64,000 nt of DNA from Acidovorax sp. Leaf78 (GTDB lineage Bacteria; Pseudomonadota; Gammaproteobacteria; Burkholderiales; Burkholderiaceae_C), in the NCBI RefSeq assembly GCF_001422735.1, contig NZ_LMLZ01000021.1, positions 262,447 through 326,446 of the forward strand. Direction: 5' to 3'. The translations under genes and the position numbers were made by a program. Positions 53,801 through 61,790 of the stretch are shown in pieces (position 1 is the first letter of the stretch; each line of letters opens with the position of its first letter). Under the pieces are notes generated by a model that was given only the letters and a program-made list of their open reading frames with translations, had not been told where the DNA came from and did not search any database.

Positions 53801-54059
53801 GGGCGACGCCGACGGCTACCTGCACGCCATCGGCGACGACGGCCGCCCGCTGTGGCGCCACCACATCGGCAGCACCATCAGCGGCATCGACATATCGCCC
53901 GACGGCAACACGCTGTGTGCGGCCAGCTACGGGGGCTACCTGGTGCAGCTGGAGCGCAGCGAGGCGGGCATGGACCTGTACTCCATCGGCACCTCGCCGT
54001 ATGTGGAAACCAGCCGCTGGATCTTCTGGAAGGACGAAGCAACACCGCTGCGCTGGTGA
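50805..54059 (+). CDS. Large protein of unknown function with C-terminal beta-propeller
   Basis: The 1,084-residue cytoplasmic protein has no signal peptide. An N-terminal region (about 75-220) holds a repeated hydrophobic pattern reminiscent of a beta-helix (CLVVLGSARMHNLILCEASL, HVRGDLVVQDLLWG, LQVHGHLQARVALLADAF). The central 450 residues are rich in Trp, Tyr and His (YNDWWDSDKNGHWQGEVWVG) and include a coiled-coil-like stretch and an acidic linker. The last 300 residues form a WD40/PQQ-type propeller (LVILGDADGYLHAIGDDGRP, ISGIDISPDGNTLCAASYGG). The start at 50805 is the ATG giving MPANHAPHQ; an ATG at 50883 is possible. No function is known. Confidence 0.8.
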   Translation: MPANHAPHQSFDRCRSAPICTAHALAMPAARICSLAEVAHLLPPDCALAERLREDTNSLDEATAIVITGPWRCPELHLPDMLGQGSPLRHLLDPETQSSALRTLVLILVEGDLDIDGALTGHDDDGEPPCLVVLGSARMHNLILCEASLHVRGDLVVQDLLWGDGISTALQVHGHLQARVALLADAFQVQMASTMHVEFLMDEVSGVPHLAEFSSEIVDAVFPLEFHDGINAGEKGLGLMLDRDSVIAAVRAGTNATRTSEEIHTLLPIDTSLCPGGALTAEHLLQLLRTPLIAHKEHTASGWFKQTDFYLCRRHVDAEGDQRADNVFITVWKTWDFYISVEHVPEAKGLLARWTAFRQRRTIPTHPELTVAYRSYTDGQPGEWGVLGGMDAPDVVADPAQAEARAACQNAWRGVLDYVRKAVGQHKAHYPLYQQVQAELTAWHVEDFTSLPVFTERYNDWWDSDKNGHWQGEVWVGARQPCMHDGEPWGRALKFGWQNGSPAHGDYDDAHSTYQIDVDEARNGPALVEFTYAQRQSEARVSVPRGAADHWTRLLRFYRLVQARLHDAHEQEQAREAEARRIEAAVHLLAAPPLASDVPDAAIFPLELMTLSAQWQTDGQAYVAAIRAHQLAMDARALRGDDEDDAVGVTGSDGQQDGQVEQESPESQDEEEALPSDPRKATAPTVLQLARVVYAHADEDLGERFRQRFAFAPDAYVKRAANAGRFIGPVIALDDGRVLARIGPAYDDAAHWVALHGVRHTPLTALRGLGHSHDRQIFAQSDGQQVTTHRGFEGPVIARFDLPRGNEGLPSDVAVAAGPLGQRCDELIPFNDGQRVLLLNPTGVYLLTAAGSGTGVQRLHPQTFEEDGPYTWPKNQMDDEVDGQTITTLALDMLHMALSRDERHIAVGDQDSRHILLDARGAVVAEYDTLSSYPHHAAFSHDSTRLFANSCHMYWGATLSASVDHPPLQPAGSDQLETPPLDESCRVYASVTEPGLVILGDADGYLHAIGDDGRPLWRHHIGSTISGIDISPDGNTLCAASYGGYLVQLERSEAGMDLYSIGTSPYVETSRWIFWKDEATPLRW

Positions 54060-54122
54060 GCCTGGGGCCGCCGCTGGGCACAGACGTGCTCGTGGCGCAG
54101 CGGCCCTCCCCATCGATCCCCC

Positions 54123-55145
54123 TTACTGCAGCACCAGCTCCACGCGGCGGTTCTTGGCCCGGCCGTCTTCGGTGCCGTTGTTGGCCACGGGTGCCAGCGA
54201 GGCCACCCCGTTGCCCACCAGGCGGTTGCCGGCGATGCCGTAGTCCTTGGCCAGCACGGCGGCCACCGCGTCGGCCCTGCGCTTGGACAGGGCCAGGTTG
54301 CTGTCAAAGCCGCCCACGCTGTCGGTGTGGCCCACCACATGCAGCTTGACAGCCGGCTCGGCCTTCAGGAAAGCCGCGATCTGGTCGAGCGAGGGCTTGG
54401 ACTCGGGCTTCACGTCCGCCTTGCCGGTGTCGAACAGGATGCCGTAGATGGCGACCTTGCCGCTTGCGGTGATGGACTTGCCGATGTCGGACGCGCTGAC
54501 CACCACCATGTTCTGCTCCATGGCCTTGGTCTCCAAAATGTCCACCGCCATGTACGCGCCCTGCCGGGACTTGTACGTCGCGTCTTCCTTGGGCCAGTCG
54601 ACGGCCACCAGGCGCACCGTGGTGCTGCCCTTCTGGAAGGTGCCGGTGCGCACGGTTCCGGCATCGGCCGCGTACATCACGTATTCGCTGCGGTTGTTCT
54701 TGATGAAGTCGCGCTGGCCGCTGCTGAAGTTGGCCAGGAAGTTGGTGTAGTTGCCCGCTGCGCTGTCGCGCGTGGAGTCGTACAGCGCGGTGAAGCCGTT
54801 GGCCGCGAGGTCGTTGGCATAGTTGCGGTACAGCTCCAGCGACCGCGTGGCGCCCGGCGCCTCGTACCAAAGGCGGGTGAGTTTGCCCTCCAGCGCCAAA
54901 GGCGGCTTCACGTATTGCCGCTTGTTGGTCTGCAGGTCGAACTCCTTGAAGGTGGAGGTCTGGAACTCCACCGCTTCGAAATTGCGCACCTCGTAGCCGA
55001 CGATGGTGCTGCCGCCAAACCGCTTCACGGCCGGGTGGTCCTTGGCGCCAGCGAGGTCCTGGGCGCTGGCGGGCATGTGGCTGGCCACGGCCAGGAACCC
55101 GAGGCACAGCGATGCGCCCCATTGACGAAACAGCCGCATGGTCAT
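54123..55145 (-). CDS. OmpA-family outer-membrane protein
   Basis: The 340-residue protein has a signal peptide (WGASLCLGFLAVASHMPASA). A middle region of about 200 residues has no family I recognise. The C-terminal OmpA peptidoglycan-binding domain contains LHVVGHTDSVGGFDSNLALS, KRRADAVAAVLAKDYGI and AKNRRVELVLQ. It tethers the outer membrane to peptidoglycan. The ATG at 55145 was chosen because GGAG lies 7 bases upstream; the ATG at 55151 would leave it too close. It is convergent with the large gene at 50805. Confidence 0.86.
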   Translation of the reverse strand: MTMRLFRQWGASLCLGFLAVASHMPASAQDLAGAKDHPAVKRFGGSTIVGYEVRNFEAVEFQTSTFKEFDLQTNKRQYVKPPLALEGKLTRLWYEAPGATRSLELYRNYANDLAANGFTALYDSTRDSAAGNYTNFLANFSSGQRDFIKNNRSEYVMYAADAGTVRTGTFQKGSTTVRLVAVDWPKEDATYKSRQGAYMAVDILETKAMEQNMVVVSASDIGKSITASGKVAIYGILFDTGKADVKPESKPSLDQIAAFLKAEPAVKLHVVGHTDSVGGFDSNLALSKRRADAVAAVLAKDYGIAGNRLVGNGVASLAPVANNGTEDGRAKNRRVELVLQ

Positions 55146-55335
55146 GAACATTCTCCGGTTGGAACTGGCGTGGGCCCTGTGGCGCCCTCTTGCGCCCTCG
55201 TGCGCCCGGTGGGGTGCTGCGCCGCGTCGGCGAGGCCCGGCCATCATAGGGGAGCCCCTGGCGGCGCGCCATGCAGAGAATGTGCAGAAGCGGCCGGCAG
55301 CGGCGTTTGCGCGCAAAAGTTCACGCTCGACGGCA

Positions 55336-55800
55336 TTAAAAATGCGGGCCCGGTCCTTCCTTGGCGAGCGTGTCCTGCGCATTGCGCAGCGGGCAGACCT
55401 TGAGCGACAGGCACCCGCAGCCGATGCAGCCGTCCAGCTGGTCGCGCAGTGCGGTGAGTGTGCGGATGCGTTCGTCCAGGTCCTCGCGCCAGCGTTGCGA
55501 CAGCCGCCGCCAGTCGGCCACCGTGGGCGTGCGGCCCGCGGGCAGGGCCTGCAGCGCGTCGCCAATAGCCGCCAGCGGCACGCCCATGCGCTGGGCGACC
55601 TTGATCACCGCGACCCGGCGCAGCACCGACCGGGGGTAGCGCCGCTGGTTGCCCGCGCTGCGCAGGCTGTCGATCAAGCCCCGCGCCTCGTAGAAATGCA
55701 GGGCCGACACCGCCAAGCCGCTGCGGCGGGCGACCTCGCCCACGGACAGGTCGGCCGCCATGTCCACCGGGGTGTCGACAAGGGAATCGTCGTGTTGCAT
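55336..55800 (-). CDS. soxR: Redox-sensitive transcriptional activator SoxR
   Basis: The 154-residue MerR-family regulator has the winged helix [20 protein letters not shown] followed by [19 protein letters not shown]. The C-terminal iron-sulfur motif [12 protein letters not shown] (CxxCxCxxxxxC, about residues 122-133) is diagnostic of SoxR. The [2Fe-2S] cluster senses redox-cycling compounds and nitric oxide. The ATG at 55800 has AAAGG 7 bases upstream and was preferred to the ATG at 55815. It is divergent from a Rid-family gene with a SoxR operator between them. Confidence 0.95.
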   Translation of the reverse strand: MQHDDSLVDTPVDMAADLSVGEVARRSGLAVSALHFYEARGLIDSLRSAGNQRRYPRSVLRRVAVIKVAQRMGVPLAAIGDALQALPAGRTPTVADWRRLSQRWREDLDERIRTLTALRDQLDGCIGCGCLSLKVCPLRNAQDTLAKEGPGPHF

Positions 55801-55821
55801 GCGTTGGCCTTTCATCGGTGC

Positions 55822-55852
55822 TTGACCTCAACTTAACCTGAGGTTTGATACT
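55822..55852 (+). promoter_or_regulatory. SoxR-type promoter with 19-base spacer
   Basis: CCTCAACTTAACCTGAGG at 55826-55843 matches the SoxR operator (CCTCAAGTTAACTTGAGG in E. coli) at 16 of 18 positions. It lies between a -35 TTGACC (55822-55827) and a -10 GATACT (55847-55852) that are 19 bases apart, the over-long spacing MerR-family activators correct. The promoter faces the Rid gene at 55885. Confidence 0.88.
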
Positions 55853-55884
55853 AGCAGCTGTTTCCCTTCAGATCAGGACACCCC

Positions 55885-56343
55885 GTGCCGCCCATCGCTT
55901 CGCGCCTCATGCCAGATCACGCCGCACACATCGTGCACATCAACCCCGAAGGCCTGTACGACCCCGCGCCCAACGGCTACACGCATGTGGTGGCGGCGCC
56001 GCTGCACGGCCGCACCGTCTTTGCCGCGGGCCAGGGCGGTGAAAACGCAGCGGGCGAGTTGCCGGCGGGTTTTGCCGCGCAGCTGGACCAGACCCTGTCC
56101 AACATGCAAACCGCACTTGCCGCGGCGGGCGCCACGGTGCACGACGTCGTGCGGCTCACCCTGCTGGTGGTTGACCACACCGAAGCGCGCCTGGCAATGT
56201 GGACGGACGCGGCGCGCAGCGTGTGGAAGGACGGCCCCGCCCCCGCCTGCACACTGATACCCGTGCCGCGACTTGCGCTGGACGGCATGCTGGTGGAGGT
56301 CGAAGCAACCGCCGTGGTGGTGCCACCGGCGCCGCCAAACTGA
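55885..56343 (+). CDS. Rid (YjgF/YER057c)-family protein without the catalytic Arg
   Basis: The 152-residue protein has the Rid fold: RTVFAAGQGGENAAGELPAG, LDQTLSNMQTALAAAGATVH, DVVRLTLLVVDHTEARLAMW and the closing PRLALDGMLVEVEATAVV. RidA uses an Arg in its ARST-type segment to hydrolyse 2-aminoacrylate; here that segment reads PACTLIPV, so the Arg is replaced by Cys and imine deaminase activity is unlikely. AGGA lies 6 bases before GTG 55885, supporting that start. The gene is under the SoxR-type promoter at 55822. Confidence 0.88.
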   Translation: MPPIASRLMPDHAAHIVHINPEGLYDPAPNGYTHVVAAPLHGRTVFAAGQGGENAAGELPAGFAAQLDQTLSNMQTALAAAGATVHDVVRLTLLVVDHTEARLAMWTDAARSVWKDGPAPACTLIPVPRLALDGMLVEVEATAVVVPPAPPN

Positions 56344-56594
56344 CGGGCCCGCAAGCCGGTGCGCATCTGCCGCACCATCGCGCGCCCGTGCCCCGGGCCT
56401 TGCAGGCGCCGGACGTGTTACGCGTGGGGCGTCAACGGCCGGTGATTACCGCTTTGTGCCTGGGGGCCTGCATGCCGTCAGCAGGTCACACGCACAAAGG
56501 GCCTGCAAAGCGCTGCCCCGGCCTTCAAACGCCCTCGGTTGTGGCGTACCATCGCGCGCAGTGGTCGCATACCGAGACCCATAAAGGAGGACCC

Positions 56595-56738
56595 ATGGCC
56601 AAAGGTGAACAGCGCAGCAACAAGATGGCGAAGAAGCCCAAGAAGGACACGTCGATTCCCAAGGAGTCGCACGGATCCGACCGTCCCATGCCCCCCGTGA
56701 CGGCAGTGCTGCCACGCGGCAAGGACAAGAACAAGTAA
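56595..56738 (+). CDS. Small basic protein of 47 residues
   Basis: The protein starts MAKGEQRSNKMAKKPKKDTS and ends in LPRGKDKNK; it is very rich in Lys and has no hydrophobic segment. AAAGGAGG lies just before the ATG, an unusually complete ribosome-binding site for such a short gene. Similar short Lys-rich proteins occur in Burkholderiales, but no function is known; nucleic-acid binding is a guess from charge. A strong terminator follows. Confidence 0.75.
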   Translation: MAKGEQRSNKMAKKPKKDTSIPKESHGSDRPMPPVTAVLPRGKDKNK

Positions 56739-56783
56739 CCGCCAAGCGCAGCCGCCAGTCCCGCGCTGCGGGGCTGAACGCAC

Positions 56784-56839
56784 AACGGCCCCCAGTGCCT
56801 TGCGACCTGCTCTCAGGTTGCAAGGCACTGGGGGCCGTT
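56784..56839. terminator. Long bidirectional terminator hairpin
   Basis: AACGGCCCCCAGTGCCTTGC at 56784-56803 is exactly complementary to 56820-56839. The interval can extend the stem through a G-U pair and ACCTG/CAGGT, leaving a 4-base loop. TTTTC follows on the plus strand. It separates the small basic gene from the GGDEF/EAL gene. Confidence 0.9.
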
Positions 56840-56849
56840 TTCATGGGGG

Positions 56850-59132
56850 TCAGGCCGCGTTACTCGCGGGCAGTCGTGCCAGCCAGTCCTCCTGCGGCTC
56901 AGGCCGGCCAAAAAGGTAGCCCTGGTAGATGATGTCGGGCGCGCGTTGGCGCAAGAAGTCGGCCTGCTCGCGCGTCTCGACCCCTTCGGCCACGACACGC
57001 AGGCCGAAGTGGCGCGCTACCGACAAGATGCCCTCCACCAGCACGCCGTCGTCGGCGTTGGTGGGAGCCTCGTGCACGAACGAGCGGTCGATCTTGAGCT
57101 CCTGGATCGGCAGTCGCTTGAGGTACGCGAGCGATGAATATCCCGTGCCGAAGTCGTCCAACGAGAATTCGACGCCCAGGGCCGCCAACTCGCGCATCTT
57201 GGCCACGGCCTCGTCGAAGTCGTCGATCACCAGGCCCTCCGTCACCTCCAGCGTGAGCAGCGAGGGGTCCGCGCCCGAGGTGGCGAGGATGTCGCGCAAT
57301 TGCGGGATAAAGTTGGTCTGGCGGAACTGCCGCGCGCTCAGGTTGACCGACAGCTTGAGGCGCCGCTCATGCATGGCCGGCTGGGCCAGCAGCGCGCAGG
57401 CATGCGTCAGCACCCAGGTGCCCAGGCCCACGATCAGATCGGATTCTTCGGCAATGGAAATGAAGGCGCCGGGTGCCAGCAGCCCGTCGCGCGGATGCTG
57501 CCAGCGCACCAGCACTTCGGCCCCGGTAAGCCAGCCGTTCACGTCCACCTGCGACTGCAGGAACAGCCGCAGCTCGTCGGCCGCAATGGCTTGGCGCAGC
57601 GACCGCTCCACCTGGAACCGCTGCTCCGCCGCCTCACCCATGCCTTGTTCGAAAAAGGCGGATCGCCCGCCCCCGGCCTGCTTGGCCCGGTGCAGCGCGG
57701 TGCCTGCACGGCGCAGGGCCTCGTGCGGCGAGTCGGCGGCGTTCTGGGGGTAGAGGGTGATGCCGATGCTGGCACCGAGCTGCGCCTCTTCGGCGCAGCC
57801 TTCGAGCCGCATGGGCTGCAGCAACAAGGCCTGCAGTTGCTCGGCAAAGGCCAGCGCGCGGCGGCTGGCCTGGGGCGGCAGCAGGCCCAGGTCGTGCAGC
57901 ACGATGGCGAATTCATCGCCCGCCACGCGCACCAGCAGCCCGTGCGCAGGCAGCATTTGCGACAGGCGCAGGGCCACGGCCTGCAGCAGGCGGTCGCCCA
58001 TTTCGCTGCCACGCGCATCGTTGAAGATGGTGAAGCGATCCAGGTCCAGCAGCACCAGCACATGCAGCGGCTGCGAGCCCACGCCGCCCCGCCAGCGCAG
58101 CGCGGTGAGGCGCTCGACCAGCATGGTGCGGTTGGGCAGGCTGGTCAGGGCGTCGAAATGCGCCAGCCGGTGGATCTCGGCAGCTGCGCGTCGGCGCTCG
58201 GTGACGTCCTGCTTGATCTCCACATAGTGGGTGATGTGGCCGTCGGGCTGGCGAATGGGGGCCACCACCACGGCTTCGACGATCTCCGCGCCGTCCTTGC
58301 GGCGGTTGACCTGCTCACCCACCCAGTTCTCGCCGCGCGCCAGCGTGTCGCGCAGGCTCACCCACTGCACCAGCGTCATGCCGTTGTTCGACACGTACGA
58401 CGACGATTGCCCGATGACCTCGTCCTGCGCAAAGCCGGTGCGGGTGAGGAAGGCGGCGTTGACGTACTCGATGCGGCCTTCGAGGTCGGTGATGGCGATG
58501 CTCTCGGGGCTTTGCTCCACGGCGCGCAGCAGCTTGCGCAGCTCGGCATCGCGCGTGGCCAGGCTGGAGGCGGTCTGCTGCGCTTCCCGCACGCGGCGCA
58601 GGTAGCTGCGGCGCGACAGCAGCGTGGCCGCGGCCGTGACGGCCAGCACGCCGCTGAGGTAGGCCACATACGCCGCCAGATTGCCGTAGCGCGCCGGGGG
58701 CATGTAGTTGTTGAGGTCGGCCCACACGAACACCACGAACAGCAAGCCGGTGGCCCCCGTGAGCCACAGGGTGTAGCGTGCGCCCAGCACCCAGCCGGCC
58801 ACTACGATGATGACCGGGAAGTTGAGCAGGCTCGGGCCGCGCAGGCCACCGTTGCTGGCAGACAGTGCGGCCACCACCGCCCACACCCCCCACACCAGCA
58901 CCAGGCCGGCCTGGTGCCAGCGCCGCAGGTGGCCCAGCAGCACGGCCACTGCGCCCATGACGCCCACCCCCAGGTTCAGCAGCACGCGGGCCCAGGGCAG
59001 CGGCTCGTCGAGCAGCAGCAGCGCAGCGATCATGGTGCCGGTGATGGCGACCGTCCACGAGCCGGCGCGCACGAGCTGCTGGCTCGTGACGTCGTCGTGG
59101 GGGCGGTGCGAAGAAGAGGCGGCTGAGGGCAT
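56850..59132 (-). CDS. Membrane PAS-GGDEF-EAL protein (cyclic di-GMP turnover)
   Basis: The 760-residue protein has five or six N-terminal membrane segments (residues about 25-180), a PAS/PAC domain (LRAVEQSPESIAITDLEGRI to HYVEIKQDVTERRRA), GGDEF, then EAL. The GGDEF signature reads RVAGDEFAIV and no RxxD inhibitory site precedes it. The EAL motif reads EVL (GAEVLVRWQHP), but other catalytic residues are present: SVNLSARQF, LEVTEG, DDFGTGYSSLAYL, KIDRSFV and VAEGVETREQ. It could have phosphodiesterase activity, with the GGDEF part regulatory. The ATG at 59132 was chosen over a TTG at 59138. Confidence 0.92.
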   Translation of the reverse strand: MPSAASSSHRPHDDVTSQQLVRAGSWTVAITGTMIAALLLLDEPLPWARVLLNLGVGVMGAVAVLLGHLRRWHQAGLVLVWGVWAVVAALSASNGGLRGPSLLNFPVIIVVAGWVLGARYTLWLTGATGLLFVVFVWADLNNYMPPARYGNLAAYVAYLSGVLAVTAAATLLSRRSYLRRVREAQQTASSLATRDAELRKLLRAVEQSPESIAITDLEGRIEYVNAAFLTRTGFAQDEVIGQSSSYVSNNGMTLVQWVSLRDTLARGENWVGEQVNRRKDGAEIVEAVVVAPIRQPDGHITHYVEIKQDVTERRRAAAEIHRLAHFDALTSLPNRTMLVERLTALRWRGGVGSQPLHVLVLLDLDRFTIFNDARGSEMGDRLLQAVALRLSQMLPAHGLLVRVAGDEFAIVLHDLGLLPPQASRRALAFAEQLQALLLQPMRLEGCAEEAQLGASIGITLYPQNAADSPHEALRRAGTALHRAKQAGGGRSAFFEQGMGEAAEQRFQVERSLRQAIAADELRLFLQSQVDVNGWLTGAEVLVRWQHPRDGLLAPGAFISIAEESDLIVGLGTWVLTHACALLAQPAMHERRLKLSVNLSARQFRQTNFIPQLRDILATSGADPSLLTLEVTEGLVIDDFDEAVAKMRELAALGVEFSLDDFGTGYSSLAYLKRLPIQELKIDRSFVHEAPTNADDGVLVEGILSVARHFGLRVVAEGVETREQADFLRQRAPDIIYQGYLFGRPEPQEDWLARLPASNAA

Positions 59133-59363
59133 GGTCAATGAAGTGACAACCTTTGCGGCATGGTAACGCTATCCATGGGCCGCAACGAGTCAGCCATCGC
59201 CGTCAGATTTGAGAGGTGCTGTCAGCACTTCCCCGTTCTGCGGCCAGGGAAAACCCTTTGGCACAGTCCATCGCGGGGCCTGTACGGCCCCGCTGGGGCA
59301 GCACGGTCTCGGCCAGTGTGGTGCTGGCGTGCGCCAGCTTGTGCAGCACTGCAACCCAAGGCG

Positions 59364-60371
59364 CTACGAGGGCGTCTGAACGCCCGCCACCTTCACCACC
59401 CGGCGCCAGCGCTCGATTTCCTTGCGGATGAAGTCGGTGTAATCCGCGGAGCGTGATGCCACGACCACCAGGCCCTGGGCTTCCAGCTGCTTGCGGATCT
59501 CGGTGGCCTTGAACGCGCTGTCCATTTCTTTTTCAATCCGGGCCACCACGGCGGGAGGCGTGCCGGCGGGGGCGGAAATGCCCACCCACGATACGGCCTT
59601 GAAGCCGGGGTAGCCTGCCTCGGAAATGCTGGGCACATCGGCGAGCTGCGGGTTCCGGAACAGGCTGGTGACGGCCAGCGCACGCAGCTTGCCGCTGCGC
59701 ACATGAGGCGCCACCGCGTCCAGGTTGGTGAACATCATGCCGGCCTGGTTGGCCATGACCGCATCCAGGGCGGGCTTGGCGCCGGTGAACGGCACCCCGG
59801 TGAGCCCCAGCGTCGTGCAATTGCGGGTGCCGGAGGCCCCGTTCACGCAGGTGCTGATGGTTTGCTTGAGCAGTTCCATCGCCAGGTGCCCCGACGAGGC
59901 ATGCACCTGCGCATAGGTCAGCTTGCCCGGCTGCGCCTTGCCGACGGCAATCAGCTCCTGCAGCGACTTGAGCGGCGACGCCGCGCCCACCACCAGGACG
60001 TTAGGGCCTTCGGACAGCTGGAAGATGTGCACGAAGTCCTTCAAGGAGTCGTAGTCGAGCTGGGGGTTGAGCGCATGGCTGATGGCGTTGGTGCCCACGC
60101 CCGACAGCACCAGCGTGTAGCCGTCTGGCGCGGCACCGGCTGCGGCCTTGGTGCCTTTGCTGTCGGTGTTTTCCACCTGGACGGGCTGCCCGAGCTTTTG
60201 CCCCAGTTCCTTGGCCATCACCCGGCCGAGCTGGTCGCTGCTGCCGCCGGCCGGAAAGGGAATGATCAACCGCAGTGACTTGCTGGGCCAGCTGTCCTGC
60301 GCCATGGCGGGCAGGGAAAAAGACACAAAAAAAGCAGCCACCGCGCACGCCGCTGCACTCACATATTGCAT
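59364..60371 (-). CDS. Bug-family (TctC-like) periplasmic receptor
   Basis: The 335-residue protein has a signal peptide (ACAVAAFFVSFSLPAMAQ) and the Bug fold: LRLIIPFPAGGSSDQLGRVM, GKLTYAQVHASSGHLAMELL and VSWVGISAPAGTPPAVVARI. An insertion with two Cys (ISTCVNGASGTRNCTTL) near residue 175 could form a disulfide; it is not in the Bug protein at 40533. No TctA or TctB gene is adjacent. The ATG at 60371 precedes MQYVSAAA. Confidence 0.9.
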   Translation of the reverse strand: MQYVSAAACAVAAFFVSFSLPAMAQDSWPSKSLRLIIPFPAGGSSDQLGRVMAKELGQKLGQPVQVENTDSKGTKAAAGAAPDGYTLVLSGVGTNAISHALNPQLDYDSLKDFVHIFQLSEGPNVLVVGAASPLKSLQELIAVGKAQPGKLTYAQVHASSGHLAMELLKQTISTCVNGASGTRNCTTLGLTGVPFTGAKPALDAVMANQAGMMFTNLDAVAPHVRSGKLRALAVTSLFRNPQLADVPSISEAGYPGFKAVSWVGISAPAGTPPAVVARIEKEMDSAFKATEIRKQLEAQGLVVVASRSADYTDFIRKEIERWRRVVKVAGVQTPS

Positions 60372-60641
60372 GGACAAAGTCTCCAGTCGTTGTTTTCAAC
60401 ACCGGCGCGGAGGGGCCTGAAGGCACTGGTCCACGCCGCACCCGGAGCCGGACCTGGACTGCGAAAGCAATCACCAAGTCGCGCTGGGTAACTAGATGTA
60501 CGATGTCATATCACAATGTTGCGCACCAGCAGGTTTTCCCTATGTGCGGTGGCGCTCCACACGGTCAACGCCTGATGGGTGGGTTGGCCGCACGAAGTGT
60601 CGCAGCGCGGGGAAATAACTGATGCGTAGAGGCCTTTGGAA

Positions 60642-61610
60642 TTAAGGCGCATCCCCGGACGACGGCTCGCGCACGCCCGAGCCTTTGCCCTTGGACTTGG
60701 CGCGCGCGTCCTTCTTGGCCTGGCGCTTGGCGTCTTCGGCCAGGCCTGCATCGCGCCACACCTCGAACTCTGCGGGGGTCTCCAGCGTGATGCGGCCCAG
60801 GATGGCGGTGCGGAAATCGGTCATCACGATCTCGGCGGTCTTTTGCAGGTTCACCCGGCCACCGCCCAGCATGGCGCCGCGCTTGCGGCCGATGGCTTCG
60901 AGCAGCTCATCGTCCTGCATCGTGGCCATGGTGCCGGCAGGCAGGCCCAGCTTGTAGCGCGCCTCCAGCAGCGGGGCGTAATTCGTCTGCAGGCGGCGCA
61001 GCAGCTCCAGCGCCACCAGTTCTTCGTCGTAGGCGTTGCGGCCCACGGCGCCGCTGGCGGCCAGGTTGTAGCCGCTCTCGGGCACGATGATGCGCGGCCA
61101 CAGCATGCCGGGGGTGTCCCACAAATAGAAGTCGTCGGCCAGGGTGATGCGCTGCTCGATCTTGGTGATGCCGGCCTCGTCGCCCGTCTTGGCCTGGCGC
61201 TTGTTCGACAACGTGTTGATGAGCGTGGACTTGCCCACGTTGGGCACGCCGCAGATCAGCACGCGCATGGGTTTGGCCATGCCGCCCCGGTTGGGCGATA
61301 GCTGGTGGCAGGCGTCGATCAGCTTGCGCGCGGGTGCCGCGTCGGATGCGTCCAGCGGCACGGCGCGGGTTTCGCTCTGGGCGTTGTACCAGTCCACCCA
61401 CAGCGGGGTGCGCGCGGGGTCGGCCACGTCTTGCTTGTTCAGGATCTTCACGGTGGGCTTGTGGCCAGTCAGCTCGGCCAGCAGCGGGTTGCTGCTGGAG
61501 CCCGGCAGGCGCGCGTCCAGCACCTCGATCACCACATCGATGTCCTTGATGCGTTCGGTGATGGCTTTCTTGGTCAAGTGCATGTGACCGGGGAACCACT
61601 GGATGGCCAT
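60642..61610 (-). CDS. ylqF: Ribosome biogenesis GTPase YlqF/RbgA family
   Basis: The 322-residue circularly permuted GTPase has motif G4 (NKQD, residues 58-61) before G1 (GVPNVGKS, 121-128) and G3 (DTPG, 165-168). The start MAIQWFPGHMHLTKKAITER is highly conserved. In Bacillus RbgA helps late assembly of the 50S subunit. The C-terminal 30 residues are Lys-rich. It is divergent from the small membrane-protein gene at 61791. Confidence 0.93.
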   Translation of the reverse strand: MAIQWFPGHMHLTKKAITERIKDIDVVIEVLDARLPGSSSNPLLAELTGHKPTVKILNKQDVADPARTPLWVDWYNAQSETRAVPLDASDAAPARKLIDACHQLSPNRGGMAKPMRVLICGVPNVGKSTLINTLSNKRQAKTGDEAGITKIEQRITLADDFYLWDTPGMLWPRIIVPESGYNLAASGAVGRNAYDEELVALELLRRLQTNYAPLLEARYKLGLPAGTMATMQDDELLEAIGRKRGAMLGGGRVNLQKTAEIVMTDFRTAILGRITLETPAEFEVWRDAGLAEDAKRQAKKDARAKSKGKGSGVREPSSGDAP

Positions 61611-61790
61611 GCGGGTGTCTTTCTTCTGTGGGGTTGTCTGTCAGTGCAGCGGGGGCGGTTGCCCAGGGCTGCCACTGGGGAATTGTCGGGCCGCGCGGTG
61701 CGGTCTGCGCCCAGCCCCAAGCGGCGGGCGCCAGGCGCCAAGGATAATCGCGGTCTTTCCTGCTTCTGGCCGCCGCGCTTTTTGACCACC

